From positions 56,973 to 120,972 of the forward strand of contig JAKOVQ010000007.1 in assembly GCA_029781975.1 (NCBI GenBank): a DNA stretch of 64,000 nt, in the 5' to 3' direction. The notes beneath the pieces are model-generated. The model searched no databases. It was not told the origin of the DNA and was given only the letters and a program-made list of their open reading frames with translations. The DNA comes from Acidobacteriota bacterium (GTDB taxonomy: Bacteria > Acidobacteriota > Thermoanaerobaculia > UBA5066). Positions within the stretch are counted from its first letter, which is position 1; every line of letters starts with the position of its first letter. Below, piece by piece: positions 7,886 to 19,629 of this stretch. A program made the position numbers and the translations under genes.

Positions 7886-9039
7886 GCTCGGATGACGGTA
7901 TCGCGGCCGCCGCCGCGGGTCTCGAAGCCGACGTCGCGATCGTCGGGGCAAGCCTCGCCGGGAGCTGCGCCGCGCTTCTCCTGGCGCGAGGGGGCCTCCG
8001 CGTCGCGGTCCTCGAGCGCGCCCGCTTCCCGCGCCCGAGGATCTGCGGAGAGCTCCTCTCGCCGGACGGCGTCGCCGTCCTCGGCCGGCTCGGCGTCCTT
8101 CCCGCGGTCCGCGCGGCCGGCGCGGCGACGATCCGGCGCTTCACCGTGGTCGGCCCTTCCGGCTCGCGGGTGGAGAGCACGCTTCCCGCCCCGGCCCTCT
8201 CGCTCTCGCGCGAGCGGCTCGACGAGCTCCTCGCCCGCGCGGCGGCGGATGCCGGCGCGCGTGTGGCCTTCGACGCGCCGGTCGTCGGCGTCGACGGCTC
8301 CCTCTCGGACGGCTTCGTCGTCCGGACCCCCGGGTCGACGCTCCGCGCCCGCGCCGTCCTCGGCGCGTGGGGCCGCTACTCGCCGCTCGACGGCCGCCTC
8401 GGTCGCCCCTTCTTCCGCGCGAGAGCCTCCCTCTTCGGCTTCAAGAAGTTCCTTCGCGGTCCCGCGGCCCACCTCGAGGACCGGGCCATCCTCCACCTCT
8501 TCCGGGGCGGCTACCTCGGCCTCTCGCTCGTCGAGAAGGGGCGCGTGAGCCTCGGAGCCCTCGCCACCCCGGCGGTGGCGCAGGAGGCGCACCACGCGTT
8601 CGACAGCCTCCTCGGCCGGTTGACGGCCGAGAGCCCCGCCCTCGCGCGCGACCTGCGCGGCCTCGTCCCGGAGCCCGGCCCCACGCTCCTCTCCGAGCCG
8701 GTCCACCTCGGCCGCCGGGACCCGTGCGCGGGGGACGTCCTCCTGGCGGGAGACGCCGCGGGGGTCGTCGACCCGTACACGGGGGCCGGGATGGCGCTGG
8801 CGCTCCGGAGCGGCGAGGCGGCCGCCGCCCTGCTCCGGGAGTACCTCGCGGGGGAGCTCCCCGCGACCGGTGTCACGGCCGCGTGGCGGCGGCGCCACCG
8901 GCGTCTCGCGGGGAGGCAGCTCTTCTTCTCGCGCCTCCTCCGCCCGTTCTTCCTCGGCGGCGCCGCGTCGCGGCTCCTCGTCCCGGCGGCGGCCCCCCTG
9001 GCGCGCCTCGCGGCCGTCGTGACCCGCGGCCCGGTCTGA
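7882..9039 (+). CDS. FAD-dependent oxidoreductase, geranylgeranyl reductase-like
   Basis: A 385-residue flavoprotein of the PHBH/geranylgeranyl reductase superfamily. The N-terminal dinucleotide-binding motif is VAIVGASLAGSCAALLLARGG (about residues 16-36, in two overlapping pieces), then an Arg-rich LERARFPRPRICGE with the cysteine typical of this group, and the second FAD motif VLLAGDAAGVVDPYTGAGM around residues 289-307. It could reduce isoprenoid or polyketide double bonds or hydroxylate a ring; the sequence alone does not decide. The start is GTG at 7882, overlapping the methyltransferase stop. The pair probably modifies one lipid-like product. It converges on the DinB gene with only six bases between stops. 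Confidence 0.87.
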   Translation: MSSDDGIAAAAAGLEADVAIVGASLAGSCAALLLARGGLRVAVLERARFPRPRICGELLSPDGVAVLGRLGVLPAVRAAGAATIRRFTVVGPSGSRVESTLPAPALSLSRERLDELLARAAADAGARVAFDAPVVGVDGSLSDGFVVRTPGSTLRARAVLGAWGRYSPLDGRLGRPFFRARASLFGFKKFLRGPAAHLEDRAILHLFRGGYLGLSLVEKGRVSLGALATPAVAQEAHHAFDSLLGRLTAESPALARDLRGLVPEPGPTLLSEPVHLGRRDPCAGDVLLAGDAAGVVDPYTGAGMALALRSGEAAAALLREYLAGELPATGVTAAWRRRHRRLAGRQLFFSRLLRPFFLGGAASRLLVPAAAPLARLAAVVTRGPV

Positions 9040-9045
9040 CCCGCG

Positions 9046-9654
9046 CTACCTCCGCGCGGCCTTCCGCCGGGCAGCGGGCTTCCCGGCAGAGGCCTTCCTC
9101 CGCGCCGGGGCCTTGCGGGCCGCCGCCTTGCGCCGGGGGGGGAAGAGGCCGACGCGGATCGTCTCGATCTGCTGGAGGTGGATCCGGTCGTGCCCCGCGT
9201 ACATGGTCACGAGCGTCTCGATCGACTCCTCGCCCCGCTCCTCGTGGACGCCGACCCGCTGCCACGACTCCGGCGGGAGGCGCAGCAGGAGACCCAGGTT
9301 CGCGGCGCGGGCCCACATGAAGTCGTCCAGGAGCTCCGACGCCTTCGCCCCCATCGTCCCGAGCCTCTCGACGAAGGCGTCCTGGTCGTAGCTGGCGATC
9401 TTCGGCCTCTCGTGCGCCGCGATGAAGCGGTAGCGCGCCCCCAGGACGACCTCGCCGTCGGCGAGGTGGCCGATGATCTCCTTGATCGACCACTTGCCGG
9501 GGGCGGGCCTCCTCGCGAGCTGCCGCTCGGTCAGCCCGCGGATCAGCTTCCGGAGCCGGTCGGGAGCCTCGGCCATCGCCTCGACCGGGTCGTCGTCGCC
9601 CAGGGCCCGACGGTAGCGCTCGGGGATGACCGGACCAGGGTTGCCGATGGCCAT
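9046..9654 (-). CDS. DinB-family protein with basic Ala/Lys/Arg tail
   Basis: A 202-residue protein. Residues ~25-170 form a DinB/YfiT-type four-helix domain: KWSIKEIIGHLADGE carries the first metal-ligand His and GHDRIHLQQIE the later ones, the usual three-His arrangement. DinB proteins are metal-dependent thiol or bacillithiol S-transferase-like enzymes, often of unknown substrate. The last ~30 residues (from PPRRKAAARKAPARRK) are a low-complexity Lys/Arg/Ala/Pro tail like those of histone H1-type bacterial proteins, which is unusual for this family and suggests nucleic-acid contact. The ATG at 9654 is preceded by AGGAGG at a good distance. Confidence 0.85.
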   Translation of the reverse strand: MAIGNPGPVIPERYRRALGDDDPVEAMAEAPDRLRKLIRGLTERQLARRPAPGKWSIKEIIGHLADGEVVLGARYRFIAAHERPKIASYDQDAFVERLGTMGAKASELLDDFMWARAANLGLLLRLPPESWQRVGVHEERGEESIETLVTMYAGHDRIHLQQIETIRVGLFPPRRKAAARKAPARRKASAGKPAARRKAARR

Positions 9655-9735
9655 GGCAGACCTCCTGAAGGGGTTTCGCCCATCGTACAGCGGCCGCTCT
9701 CCCCCGCGCCCTCCCCCCCTTAGAATGTCCATCCC

Positions 9736-10653
9736 GTGAAGCTCTCTCGCGCCCTCGTCGACTCCCTCGACGACCTCCTCGCCCGGGCCTTCGCCGAGGA
9801 CGGCGAGGACGTCACCTCCCTTGCCGTCTTCGGCCCGAAGGCCCGCGTCGCCGGCGACATCGTCTGCCGCGAGCGGGCCGTCGTGGCAGGCGCGGCCTTC
9901 CTGCCGCGCGTCTTCTCCTTCCTCGACCCGCGCGCGGCGTGCGAGGTCCTCGTCTCCGACGGGACGGCCGTCGACCCCGGGACGGTCCTCGCCCGCGTGG
10001 AGGGGCCCGCGATCAACGTCCTGGCGGCAGAGCGGACCGCGCTCAACGTCCTGCAGCGCCTCTCGGGGATCGCGACCGCCACGCGCGCCTACGTCGAGGC
10101 GCTGGCCGGGACCGGCTGCCGGCTCCTCGACACCCGGAAGACGACCCCCGGCCTCCGCGTCTTCGAGCGGTACGCCGTCGCCTGCGGCGGCGGCTCGAAC
10201 CACCGGTTCGGCCTCGCGCACGCCTTCCTCGTGAAGGACAACCACGCCGACGGCTGCGGGAGCGTCTGGGAGGCGACCCGCCGCGCCGCGGACTTCCGCG
10301 ACCTCAACCCGCGCCTGAAGCGCCACCTCCTCGAGAGCGAGGCCCGCACCCTGGACGAGGTCCACCAGGCGCTCGACGCCGGGGCGGAGCGGGTCCTCCT
10401 GGACAACATGCCGGTGGCCGAGATGAAGGTCGCCGTGCGCGACGTCCGCCTCTTCAACGAGGCCACGGGCCGCCACGTCGAGGTCGAGGCCTCGGGAGGG
10501 ATGACGGTGACCAAGGCGCGGCAGTCGGCCCGCGTCGGGGTCGACTACGTCTCCGTCGGCGCCCTCACCCACACCGTCCGGGCGATCGACATCGCCCTCG
10601 ACGCCCGCCTCGCCCCCCCGCGCCCTCTCCGCCCCCCCCGGAGCGGCCGTTGA
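9736..10653 (+). CDS. nadC: Nicotinate-nucleotide pyrophosphorylase (carboxylating)
   Basis: A 305-residue quinolinate phosphoribosyltransferase that makes nicotinate mononucleotide from quinolinate and PRPP in de novo NAD synthesis. Family motifs present: TALNVLQRLSGIAT, LDTRKTTPGLR (residues ~132-142), KYA-equivalent RYAVACGGGSNHR, VKDNH, LDNMP and the phosphate-binding EASGGMT near residue 255. Length is normal for NadC. The start is GTG at 9736; a TAGAAT box ends 9 nt upstream, so the leader is very short or absent. The stop overlaps the TTG start of nadB. nadA is not in the window. Confidence 0.95.
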   Translation: MKLSRALVDSLDDLLARAFAEDGEDVTSLAVFGPKARVAGDIVCRERAVVAGAAFLPRVFSFLDPRAACEVLVSDGTAVDPGTVLARVEGPAINVLAAERTALNVLQRLSGIATATRAYVEALAGTGCRLLDTRKTTPGLRVFERYAVACGGGSNHRFGLAHAFLVKDNHADGCGSVWEATRRAADFRDLNPRLKRHLLESEARTLDEVHQALDAGAERVLLDNMPVAEMKVAVRDVRLFNEATGRHVEVEASGGMTVTKARQSARVGVDYVSVGALTHTVRAIDIALDARLAPPRPLRPPRSGR

Positions 10654-12254
10654 GCCCCGCCGGGGCCCGCCGCATCCGGATCCCGGCCCTCGTCATCGGC
10701 TCCGGGATCGCCGGGCTGACCACCGCGCTCGTCCTCGCCCGGAAGGGGATCCGGAGCATCGTCCTGACGAAGGCGGACGTCCCGGAGGACTGCAACACCG
10801 CCTGGGCGCAGGGCGGGATCATCTACCGCGGGCGGAACGACTCCTCCGGCTCGCTCACGCGCGACATCCTCCGGGCCGGGGCCGGCCTCTGCAACGCCGA
10901 GGCCGTCCGCTTCCTCGCCTCCCGCGGCCCGGCCGTCGTCCGGGAGATCCTCATCGAGGAGGCCGGCGTCCCCTTCACCCGCACCCGGAAGGGGGACCTC
11001 GACTTCACCCGCGAGGGGGCGCACTCCGTCGCCCGGATCGTCCACTCGGCGGACGCGACCGGCCGGGCGATCGAGCTGGCGCTCCTCGCGCGGGTGAAGC
11101 GCGAGCGGCGGGTGACCCTCTGGACGAACGCCACCGCGATCGACCTGATCACGGCCCGACACCACTCCACCGACGTCCAGCAGCGCTACGCCCTCCAGGA
11201 CCCGTGCCTCGGCGCGTACGTCCTCGACGCGTCGGGGTCGGTCCACACGGTCCTGGCCGACTTCACCGTCCTGGCCTCGGGGGGCGTCGGGCGCCTCTTC
11301 CTCCACACCACCAACACCGAGCACGCCATCGGGGACGGCCTCTCGATGGCCGAGCGCGCGGGCGCCGCCGTCCTCAACGTCGAGTACGTCCAGTTCCACC
11401 CGACCACCCTCTACCACCCCGACGCCGGACGCTTCCTCATCTCCGAGGCGCTCCGGGGCGAGGGGGCCGTCCTCGTGAACCGCGCCGGCGAGGCGTTCAT
11501 GCACCGCTACGACCCGAAGCGGAAGGACCTCGCGCCGCGCGACGTGGTGACCCGGGCGATCGTGGAGGAGATGACGACCCGGGGAGACCCCTGCGTCTAC
11601 CTCGACCTCGCCCACAACTACCGGCCGCACGAGGGGCAGGCGATCCGGGACCGCTTCCCGACGATCGCCGCCACCTGCGACGGCTTCGGCGTCGACATCG
11701 CGAAGGAGCCGATCCCGGTCGTCCCGGCCGCCCACTACTTCTGCGGCGGCGTCCTGGCGGACCTCGAGGGGAAGACCACCATCCGCCACCTCTACGCCAT
11801 CGGCGAGACGAGCTGCACGGGCCTGCACGGCGCCAACCGCCTCGCCTCGACCTCGCTCCTCGAGGGGCTGGTGTGGGGCTACCACGCGGCGCTCTCGATC
11901 GCCGACCGGCTCGAGAAGGGACAGACCTTCGCCCCGTCGATGTTCCGGGCGATCCCGGGATGGAGGTCGCCGGGCGACGCGCAGAACGAGGACCCGGCCC
12001 TCGTCCAGCAGGACTGGACGACCATCCGCAACACCATGTGGAACTACGTCGGGATCGTGAGGACGACCGAGCGGCTCGGCCGCGCCGTCGCCGACATCCG
12101 CGACCTCGAGAAGCGCCTCAGCCGCTTCTACCACGAGACGAAGATCTCCAAGGCGATCGTCGACCTCTTCCACGGGGTCCACGCGAGCCTCCTCATCGCG
12201 CAGGCGGCGCTGAAGAACCCCGTCTCCCGAGGCTGTCACTACCGGAAGAGCTGA
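10650..12254 (+). CDS. nadB: L-aspartate oxidase
   Basis: A 534-residue flavoenzyme that oxidises L-aspartate to iminoaspartate for quinolinate synthesis. It has the N-terminal FAD motif VIGSGIAGLTTALVLA (residues ~14-29), AWAQGGI, the FAD/substrate region GRLFLHTTN, EYVQFHPTTLY with the active-site His, SEALRGEGA, PAAHYFCGGV and the distal FAD motif GETSCTGLHGANRLAS-TSLLEGLVWG; a helical C-terminal domain completes it. TTG at 10650 overlapping the nadC TGA is the only start that keeps the N-terminal FAD strand, so a rare TTG start and coupling to nadC are inferred. The order nadC-nadB places two NAD steps together. Confidence 0.93.
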   Translation: MSPAGARRIRIPALVIGSGIAGLTTALVLARKGIRSIVLTKADVPEDCNTAWAQGGIIYRGRNDSSGSLTRDILRAGAGLCNAEAVRFLASRGPAVVREILIEEAGVPFTRTRKGDLDFTREGAHSVARIVHSADATGRAIELALLARVKRERRVTLWTNATAIDLITARHHSTDVQQRYALQDPCLGAYVLDASGSVHTVLADFTVLASGGVGRLFLHTTNTEHAIGDGLSMAERAGAAVLNVEYVQFHPTTLYHPDAGRFLISEALRGEGAVLVNRAGEAFMHRYDPKRKDLAPRDVVTRAIVEEMTTRGDPCVYLDLAHNYRPHEGQAIRDRFPTIAATCDGFGVDIAKEPIPVVPAAHYFCGGVLADLEGKTTIRHLYAIGETSCTGLHGANRLASTSLLEGLVWGYHAALSIADRLEKGQTFAPSMFRAIPGWRSPGDAQNEDPALVQQDWTTIRNTMWNYVGIVRTTERLGRAVADIRDLEKRLSRFYHETKISKAIVDLFHGVHASLLIAQAALKNPVSRGCHYRKS

Positions 12255-12291
12255 CCTCGCCCCGGCCGGGGATCCCGAAAATCACGGATCA

Positions 12292-12333
12292 CAGACCTGA
12301 CCCCACGGTCCTCAGACCTGACCCCACGGTCCT
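12292..12333. repeat. Two perfect 21-bp tandem repeats between nadB and lipid kinase
   Basis: Two identical 21-bp units (12292-12312 and 12313-12333) abut with no spacer between the convergent nadB and lipid-kinase genes. Each begins CAGACCTGACCCCACGG. Read on the minus strand this contains GGGGTCAGGTCTG, a motif I associate with REP-like elements near IS200/RAYT-type transposases in other bacteria; that link is from memory. No transposase lies nearby. Confidence 0.7.
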
Positions 12334-12341
12334 GCGGTCGA

Positions 12342-13292
12342 TCAGCCGTCGCGGGCCCCGTCCCCGTCCGTCCCCGTCGCCCCGGCCTCGGGGACGACGA
12401 CCTGGACCGGCGGACCGGCAGGGCCGACGGCGACGGGCGTCGTCCCGGCGACGTCCCCGTCCACCTGGACCTCCACCTCGTATCCCGCCCGCGAGCGGAC
12501 CTGGAAGGAGGCCACGGCCCTCCGCGTGACGAACGGCAGCCGCAGGTGGGCGGCCCTTCCCCCCGCCAGCCCCGCGTAGAACCGGAGGAGGTCGCGCGTC
12601 CGCCGCGACGTGAAGAGGACGAGCTCGAGGAGCGCGTCGCCGGGGTCGGCGAACGGCGAGAGGATCGGCTCCCCGCCGTACCGGCCGGTGTTGCCCGAGA
12701 AGACGGCGGTCGCCTCGGCCTCGAAGGGGCGGCCCTCGGCGTCGAGGCCGCTCACCTCGAGCGGCGGGAACTCGTACCTCAGCCACTCGAGCACGGCCGA
12801 CCCGCCGATCCCGGCGCGGCCGAAGAGCCGCTTGAGGCGGGGAGCGACGCGCGCCATCACCCGCGCGTCGTACCCGACGCCCACGCCGAGGACGCTCGTC
12901 CGGCCGAGGACGGGCCACGTCGTCAGCGTTCGTCGCGCCCCCGACCGGAGAACCGCCTCGGCGGCTCCGGCCGCTCGCGGGATCCCGAGCTCGCGGGCGA
13001 CCACGTTGGCCGTGCCGACCGGGAGGAGGGCGAGCGGCACGGAGGTCCCGGCCAGCGCCGCGGCCGCCTCCGCGACGGTGCCGTCCCCGCCGGAGACGAC
13101 CACGAGGTCGGGCGCCTCGCCCAGGCGCTCGCGGAGGAGCTCCGTGGCGTGGCCCGGCCGCTCGGTCGGCAGGAGGGTCAGGTCGAGCCCGCGCTCCCGC
13201 GCCCGCTCCGCGACGCCGCGGAGGAGCGACGTCCGGTCGCGCCCCCCCGCCGCCGGGTTGTAGACGAGGAGCCCGCGGCGCGGGGCGGTCAT
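12342..13292 (-). CDS. Diacylglycerol/lipid kinase family protein (YegS/DgkB type)
   Basis: A 316-residue member of the DAGK catalytic family, which phosphorylates diacylglycerol, sphingosine-like or other lipids with ATP at the inner membrane surface. Visible motifs are VYNPAAGG (residues ~10-17) and the nucleotide-binding [13 protein letters not shown] (~63-75), then [16 protein letters not shown], the GTxNxxA signature. A beta-rich C-terminal domain follows. The final ~15 residues are a Gly/Asp/Ala tail. The ATG at 13292 overlaps the ruvB stop (13289), so it is translated as the last gene of the ruvA-ruvB group. The lipid substrate cannot be deduced. Confidence 0.92.
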   Translation of the reverse strand: MTAPRRGLLVYNPAAGGRDRTSLLRGVAERARERGLDLTLLPTERPGHATELLRERLGEAPDLVVVSGGDGTVAEAAAALAGTSVPLALLPVGTANVVARELGIPRAAGAAEAVLRSGARRTLTTWPVLGRTSVLGVGVGYDARVMARVAPRLKRLFGRAGIGGSAVLEWLRYEFPPLEVSGLDAEGRPFEAEATAVFSGNTGRYGGEPILSPFADPGDALLELVLFTSRRTRDLLRFYAGLAGGRAAHLRLPFVTRRAVASFQVRSRAGYEVEVQVDGDVAGTTPVAVGPAGPPVQVVVPEAGATGTDGDGARDG

Positions 13293-14311
13293 CCGAAGAG
13301 GAGGCCCGCGGCCCCTCCCTTCGGCGTCAGCCCCAGGTGCCGGTACGCGAGCGCCGTCGCCACGCGCCCCTTCGGCGTCCGGGCGAGGAAGCCCGACTGG
13401 AGGAGGAACGGCTCGTACAGGTCCTCGAGCGTCCCCTTGTCCTCGCCGATCGAGTGGGCGAGGGCCGACAGGCCCACCGGACCTCCGCCGAAGCGCTCGA
13501 CGATGGTCGAGAGGATCCGCCGGTCGAGCTCGTCGAGCCCGTGCTGGTCCACCTCGAGCCGGTCGAGCGACCGCCGCGCCGCCTCGAGCGAGATCGACGA
13601 GTCGCCCGCGACCTCGACGAAGTCGCGGACCCGCCGGAGGAGGCGGTTGGCGATGCGGGGCGTCCCGCGGCTGCGGCTGGCGATCTCCGTTGCCCCGTCC
13701 CCCTCGATCGGGCAGCCGAGGATGTCGGCCGAGCGCAGGACGATCGTCCGGAGCGCGTCGGGGTCGTAGTAGTCGAGCCGGTGCGTGATCCCGAAGCGCG
13801 CCGTCAGGGGCTGCGACAGGAGCCCCGCGCGGGTCGTGGCCCCGACGAGGGTGAACGGCGGGAGGCGCAGCTCCACCGTCCGCGCGGCCGGCCCCGTCCC
13901 GATGACGAGGTCGAGCTTCCCGTCCTCGAGGGCCGGATAGAGGATCTCCTCGACGGCGGGCGGGATCCGGTGGATCTCGTCGACGAAGAGGACGTCGCCG
14001 GGGGCGAGGTTCGTCAGGAGCGCGGCCACGTCCCCCGCCTTCTCGAGGACGGGCCCCGCCGTCACCCGGATCTGCGCCCCCATCTCGCGCGCGACGATGT
14101 GGGCGAGGGTCGTCTTCCCGAGGCCCGGGGGACCGAAGAGGAGGACGTGGTCCAGCGGCTCGCGCCTCTTGCGGGCGGCCTGGATGAAGACGCCGAGCGT
14201 CTCCTTGAGCTTCGCCTGCCCGACGAACTCGTCGAGCGCCCGCGGCCGGAGGGTCACCTCCGGCACGGACTCGTCGTCCTGGAGCGCCCCGGTCAGCAGC
14301 CGCTCGTCCAT
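13289..14311 (-). CDS. ruvB: Holliday junction branch-migration helicase RuvB
   Basis: A 340-residue AAA+ ATPase motor of the RuvAB complex that drives branch migration of Holliday junctions. Motifs: [12 protein letters not shown] (residues ~21-32), Walker [12 protein letters not shown] (~59-69), Walker [10 protein letters not shown], sensor [11 protein letters not shown], arginine finger region LTARFGI, sensor [19 protein letters not shown] and the C-terminal winged helix ending [13 protein letters not shown]. Length is standard. The gene is preceded by ruvA, 28 bp upstream, and has its own -10-like CATAAT about 11 nt before the ATG. ruvC is not in the window. Confidence 0.97.
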   Translation of the reverse strand: MDERLLTGALQDDESVPEVTLRPRALDEFVGQAKLKETLGVFIQAARKRREPLDHVLLFGPPGLGKTTLAHIVAREMGAQIRVTAGPVLEKAGDVAALLTNLAPGDVLFVDEIHRIPPAVEEILYPALEDGKLDLVIGTGPAARTVELRLPPFTLVGATTRAGLLSQPLTARFGITHRLDYYDPDALRTIVLRSADILGCPIEGDGATEIASRSRGTPRIANRLLRRVRDFVEVAGDSSISLEAARRSLDRLEVDQHGLDELDRRILSTIVERFGGGPVGLSALAHSIGEDKGTLEDLYEPFLLQSGFLARTPKGRVATALAYRHLGLTPKGGAAGLLFG

Positions 14312-14339
14312 GGTGCGGGCCGATTATGGACGCGCCGGC

Positions 14340-14936
14340 TCAGCGCGACAGCCGCCGGAGCGCCGCGGCGAGGAGGCCCTGCAGGTCGAGCCCGGGACCG
14401 TCGCCCGCCGCCTGGGTGACGGCGCTCTCGGCCTGCGCGCGCTTGTAGCCGAGGTTGAGGAGCGCGCCCACGGCGTCCTCCGCCAGCGTCGTCAGCGAGC
14501 GCGGCGCCTCGGCCGAGGGAGGGCCTCCCGCGAGCCCCGACATCTTCTCGCGCAGCTCGACGCTCAGCCTCTCCGCCAGCTTCCTGCCGACGCCGGGAAT
14601 CGTCACCAGCCGGCGGACGTCCTGCGCCGCGATCGAGGCGACGAGCTCCGGCAGCGGGAGGCCGGAGAGGATGGTGACGGCGAGGCGGGGGCCGATCCCG
14701 GAGACGGTGAGGAGCCTCTCGAAGACGGCCCGCTCGTCGGCGGTGGCGAAGCCGAACAGCTGGAGGGCGTCCTCGCGGACGTGGGTGTGGACGTGGAGCG
14801 TGGCGCGCTCCCCCGCCGGGGGGAGCGCGGTGAAGGTCCCGAGCGGGACCGAGAGCTCGTAGCCGACTCCGCCGACGTCCAGGACGACCCTCTCGGGCCG
14901 CGCCTCGAGGACGATGCCGGAGAGCCGGCCGATCAT
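14340..14936 (-). CDS. ruvA: Holliday junction branch-migration protein RuvA
   Basis: A 198-residue RuvA, the tetrameric junction-binding subunit that recruits RuvB. It starts MIGRLSGIVLEARPERVVLDVGGVGYEL, the normal N-terminal OB fold. Domain II has two helix-hairpin-helix motifs, LLTVSGIGPRLAVTIL (~72-87) and LVTIPGVGRKLAERLSVEL (~109-127). The C-terminal domain III, which contacts RuvB, ends in an Ala/Leu-rich helix. The ATG at 14936 has GGGAG just upstream. It lies 13 bp after the PpiD-type gene on the same strand and is probably in one transcript with ruvB and the lipid kinase. Confidence 0.96.
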   Translation of the reverse strand: MIGRLSGIVLEARPERVVLDVGGVGYELSVPLGTFTALPPAGERATLHVHTHVREDALQLFGFATADERAVFERLLTVSGIGPRLAVTILSGLPLPELVASIAAQDVRRLVTIPGVGRKLAERLSVELREKMSGLAGGPPSAEAPRSLTTLAEDAVGALLNLGYKRAQAESAVTQAAGDGPGLDLQGLLAAALRRLSR

Positions 14937-14949
14937 CTCCCGGCCGCGC

Positions 14950-16890
14950 CTAGGCCTGGCCGCCGAACCGGGCGAGGACGTCCTGGTTGACGACGATCCG
15001 CGTCTCGGCGCGGAGCCGCGTCACGAGCGACTGGAGGAGCTTGCCGGACTTCTGTCCCTTCAGGCGCTCGCGGATGTCGGCCTTCTGGGCCGCGAAGGCG
15101 GTCTCGTCGAACGGGGTCTTCTCGACGAGGCGGAAGAGGACGGCCCCGCGGTCCGGGACGAAGACGGGGCCCGTCAGCGAACCGGGCTGCGCCGCGAAGG
15201 CGGCGTCGAGGACGGGCCGGGGGGACCCGAGGCCCGGGATCGGCCCCGCCTTGGCGAAGGAGTCGGGCGTCTCGACCTTCAGGCCGAGCTTGGCGGCGAC
15301 CTCCTCGAGCGTGGCGCCCGGGGTCACGGCGGCCTTCAGCGCGGAGACGGTGGCCTCGTCCTGCTTCTGGCGGGCCAGGTCGGAGACGACGCGGGCCTTC
15401 ACCTCGGCGAACGTGGCGGGGCCGGGAGGCCGGATCTCGACGAGCCGGGCGATCGCCTCGCCGCGCGCCGTGGCGATCGGCTCGCTCACCTGCCCTTCCT
15501 TCAGCTCGAAGACGGCCTGGGTGAACGCGGGGTTGACGCCGATCCCGGCCGGCGCGTCCGAGCGCCCGAAGAGATCGGTCTCGTTGAAGGTGACCCCGGG
15601 ACGCGCCAGCTTGCGCATGTCGTCGTCGGACGGCTTGCCGATCTTCGAGAGCTTCGTGGCGAGCTCGCGGGCCAGGCGGCGCGCCTCGGCCGTCGCGCGC
15701 TCCTCCTGGAGCCGGAGCCGGATCGAGTCCTGCACCTCGAAGAGCGGCTGGACCCGCTCCGGCGTCTTCCCGAGGACCTCGATCAGGTGGTAGCCGAACG
15801 GCGTCTTGACGGGGCCGACGACGGTGTTCGGCTGGGCGGCGAACGCCGCGTCCTCGAACTCCTTCACCATCCGCCCGCGGGGGAACGACCCGAGGTCGCC
15901 TCCCGAGGCCTTCGAGCCGGGGTCGTCCGACTCCGCCCTGGCCAGGGCGGCGAAGTCGGCTCCGCCCCGGAGCTTCTTCAGCGCCGCCTCGGCCTTCGCC
16001 TTCGCCGCCGCGTCGCCGTCCGGCGACCCGTCCGACTTGAAGAGGATGTGGCGCGCGTGGATCTCCTCGGCCTTGCGGTAGCTGTCGGCGTTCGCCTGGT
16101 ACTCGGCGGCCACGTCCGCGTCCGAGACCTTGATGGCGTCCCGGAGCTTGGCGGTCTCGACGAGGAGGTACTTCACCCTCCTCTTCTCCGGCTGCGCGTA
16201 CTGCGCCGCGTGGCCCTTGAACCAGGCCTCGGCCTCCGCGTCCGTGATCGCGCCGGGGGTGACGGGGGAAGCCGGGAGGAGGACGTAGGCGATCTTCGCC
16301 CGGACCGTGCGCGAGGCGAAGTCCTCGCGGACCTCGTCGTCGCCGACGAAGGTCGACTCGGTGAGGAAGCGGTTCAGCTTCTCGAGGAGGAGCTGCTCGC
16401 GCACGTCCGCCTCGAACGACTCGGGCGTCATGTTGATGCTCGCGAGCATCCGTCGATAGGCCGCGTCCCCGACGAACTGCCCGTCCCTCACGAAGGCGGG
16501 CGTGCCGTCCTGGCCCGGCATCTGGAGGATCTTCTGCGAGACCTCGGCGTCGGTCACCCTCAGGCCGAGCCGCGCCGCCTCGGCCCGGAAGAGCCTGCGG
16601 TCGATCAGGCCGTTCAGCACCTGCGACGGGAGGTTGAGCGCCTTGGCGACCTCCGGCGTGTAGTTCTTCCCGTACATCTGCCGGTAGCGGTCCTCGGTGT
16701 TCCGGTACTCCCTCTGGAACTCCCCCACCGTGATCCGGCCGTTGCCGACCTGAGCGGCGACGTCGCTGTCGGCCCCGAGCTTGGTCGTCCCCATCCCCCA
16801 GTCCACGAAGACGAAGAGGACGAAGATGGCGATGACCGCCCAGAGGATCCACTTGAGGTGCTTGAAGTTCTCCCGCAGGGTCTTGAGCAT
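14950..16890 (-). CDS. ppiD: Membrane-anchored PpiD/SurA-type peptidyl-prolyl isomerase
   Basis: A 646-residue periplasmic folding factor with an N-terminal inner-membrane anchor (ILWAVIAIFVLFVFVDWGMG, residues ~15-34). A SurA_N-type helical chaperone region (~35-260) contains VGEFQREYRNTEDRYRQMYG. A parvulin rotamase domain at ~278-370 contains IHARHILFKSD, GGDLGSFPRGRMVKEFEDAAF and PFGYHLIEV. The rest is a second, degenerate parvulin-like/chaperone segment. Architecture and length match PpiD, which assists outer-membrane and secreted proteins after Sec export. The ATG at 16890 has GGAG upstream. It is divergent from the FecR-domain gene across a 130-bp region that contains a TATAAA at 16977-16982. 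Confidence 0.9.
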   Translation of the reverse strand: MLKTLRENFKHLKWILWAVIAIFVLFVFVDWGMGTTKLGADSDVAAQVGNGRITVGEFQREYRNTEDRYRQMYGKNYTPEVAKALNLPSQVLNGLIDRRLFRAEAARLGLRVTDAEVSQKILQMPGQDGTPAFVRDGQFVGDAAYRRMLASINMTPESFEADVREQLLLEKLNRFLTESTFVGDDEVREDFASRTVRAKIAYVLLPASPVTPGAITDAEAEAWFKGHAAQYAQPEKRRVKYLLVETAKLRDAIKVSDADVAAEYQANADSYRKAEEIHARHILFKSDGSPDGDAAAKAKAEAALKKLRGGADFAALARAESDDPGSKASGGDLGSFPRGRMVKEFEDAAFAAQPNTVVGPVKTPFGYHLIEVLGKTPERVQPLFEVQDSIRLRLQEERATAEARRLARELATKLSKIGKPSDDDMRKLARPGVTFNETDLFGRSDAPAGIGVNPAFTQAVFELKEGQVSEPIATARGEAIARLVEIRPPGPATFAEVKARVVSDLARQKQDEATVSALKAAVTPGATLEEVAAKLGLKVETPDSFAKAGPIPGLGSPRPVLDAAFAAQPGSLTGPVFVPDRGAVLFRLVEKTPFDETAFAAQKADIRERLKGQKSGKLLQSLVTRLRAETRIVVNQDVLARFGGQA

Positions 16891-17020
16891 GTCGACTCCG
16901 AGCGCCAGGAAGGCGCCGAACGCGGGAGGATACTCCAGGCACCCCCGCGGCTCAAGACGGCCGCACGGGAGCGTGGTATAAAGTCGTGTTTCGCCCTAAG
17001 GCGCTGAACAGACGGGCGTT

Positions 17021-19622
<2,602 letters not shown>

Positions 19623-19629
19623 GACCGGG

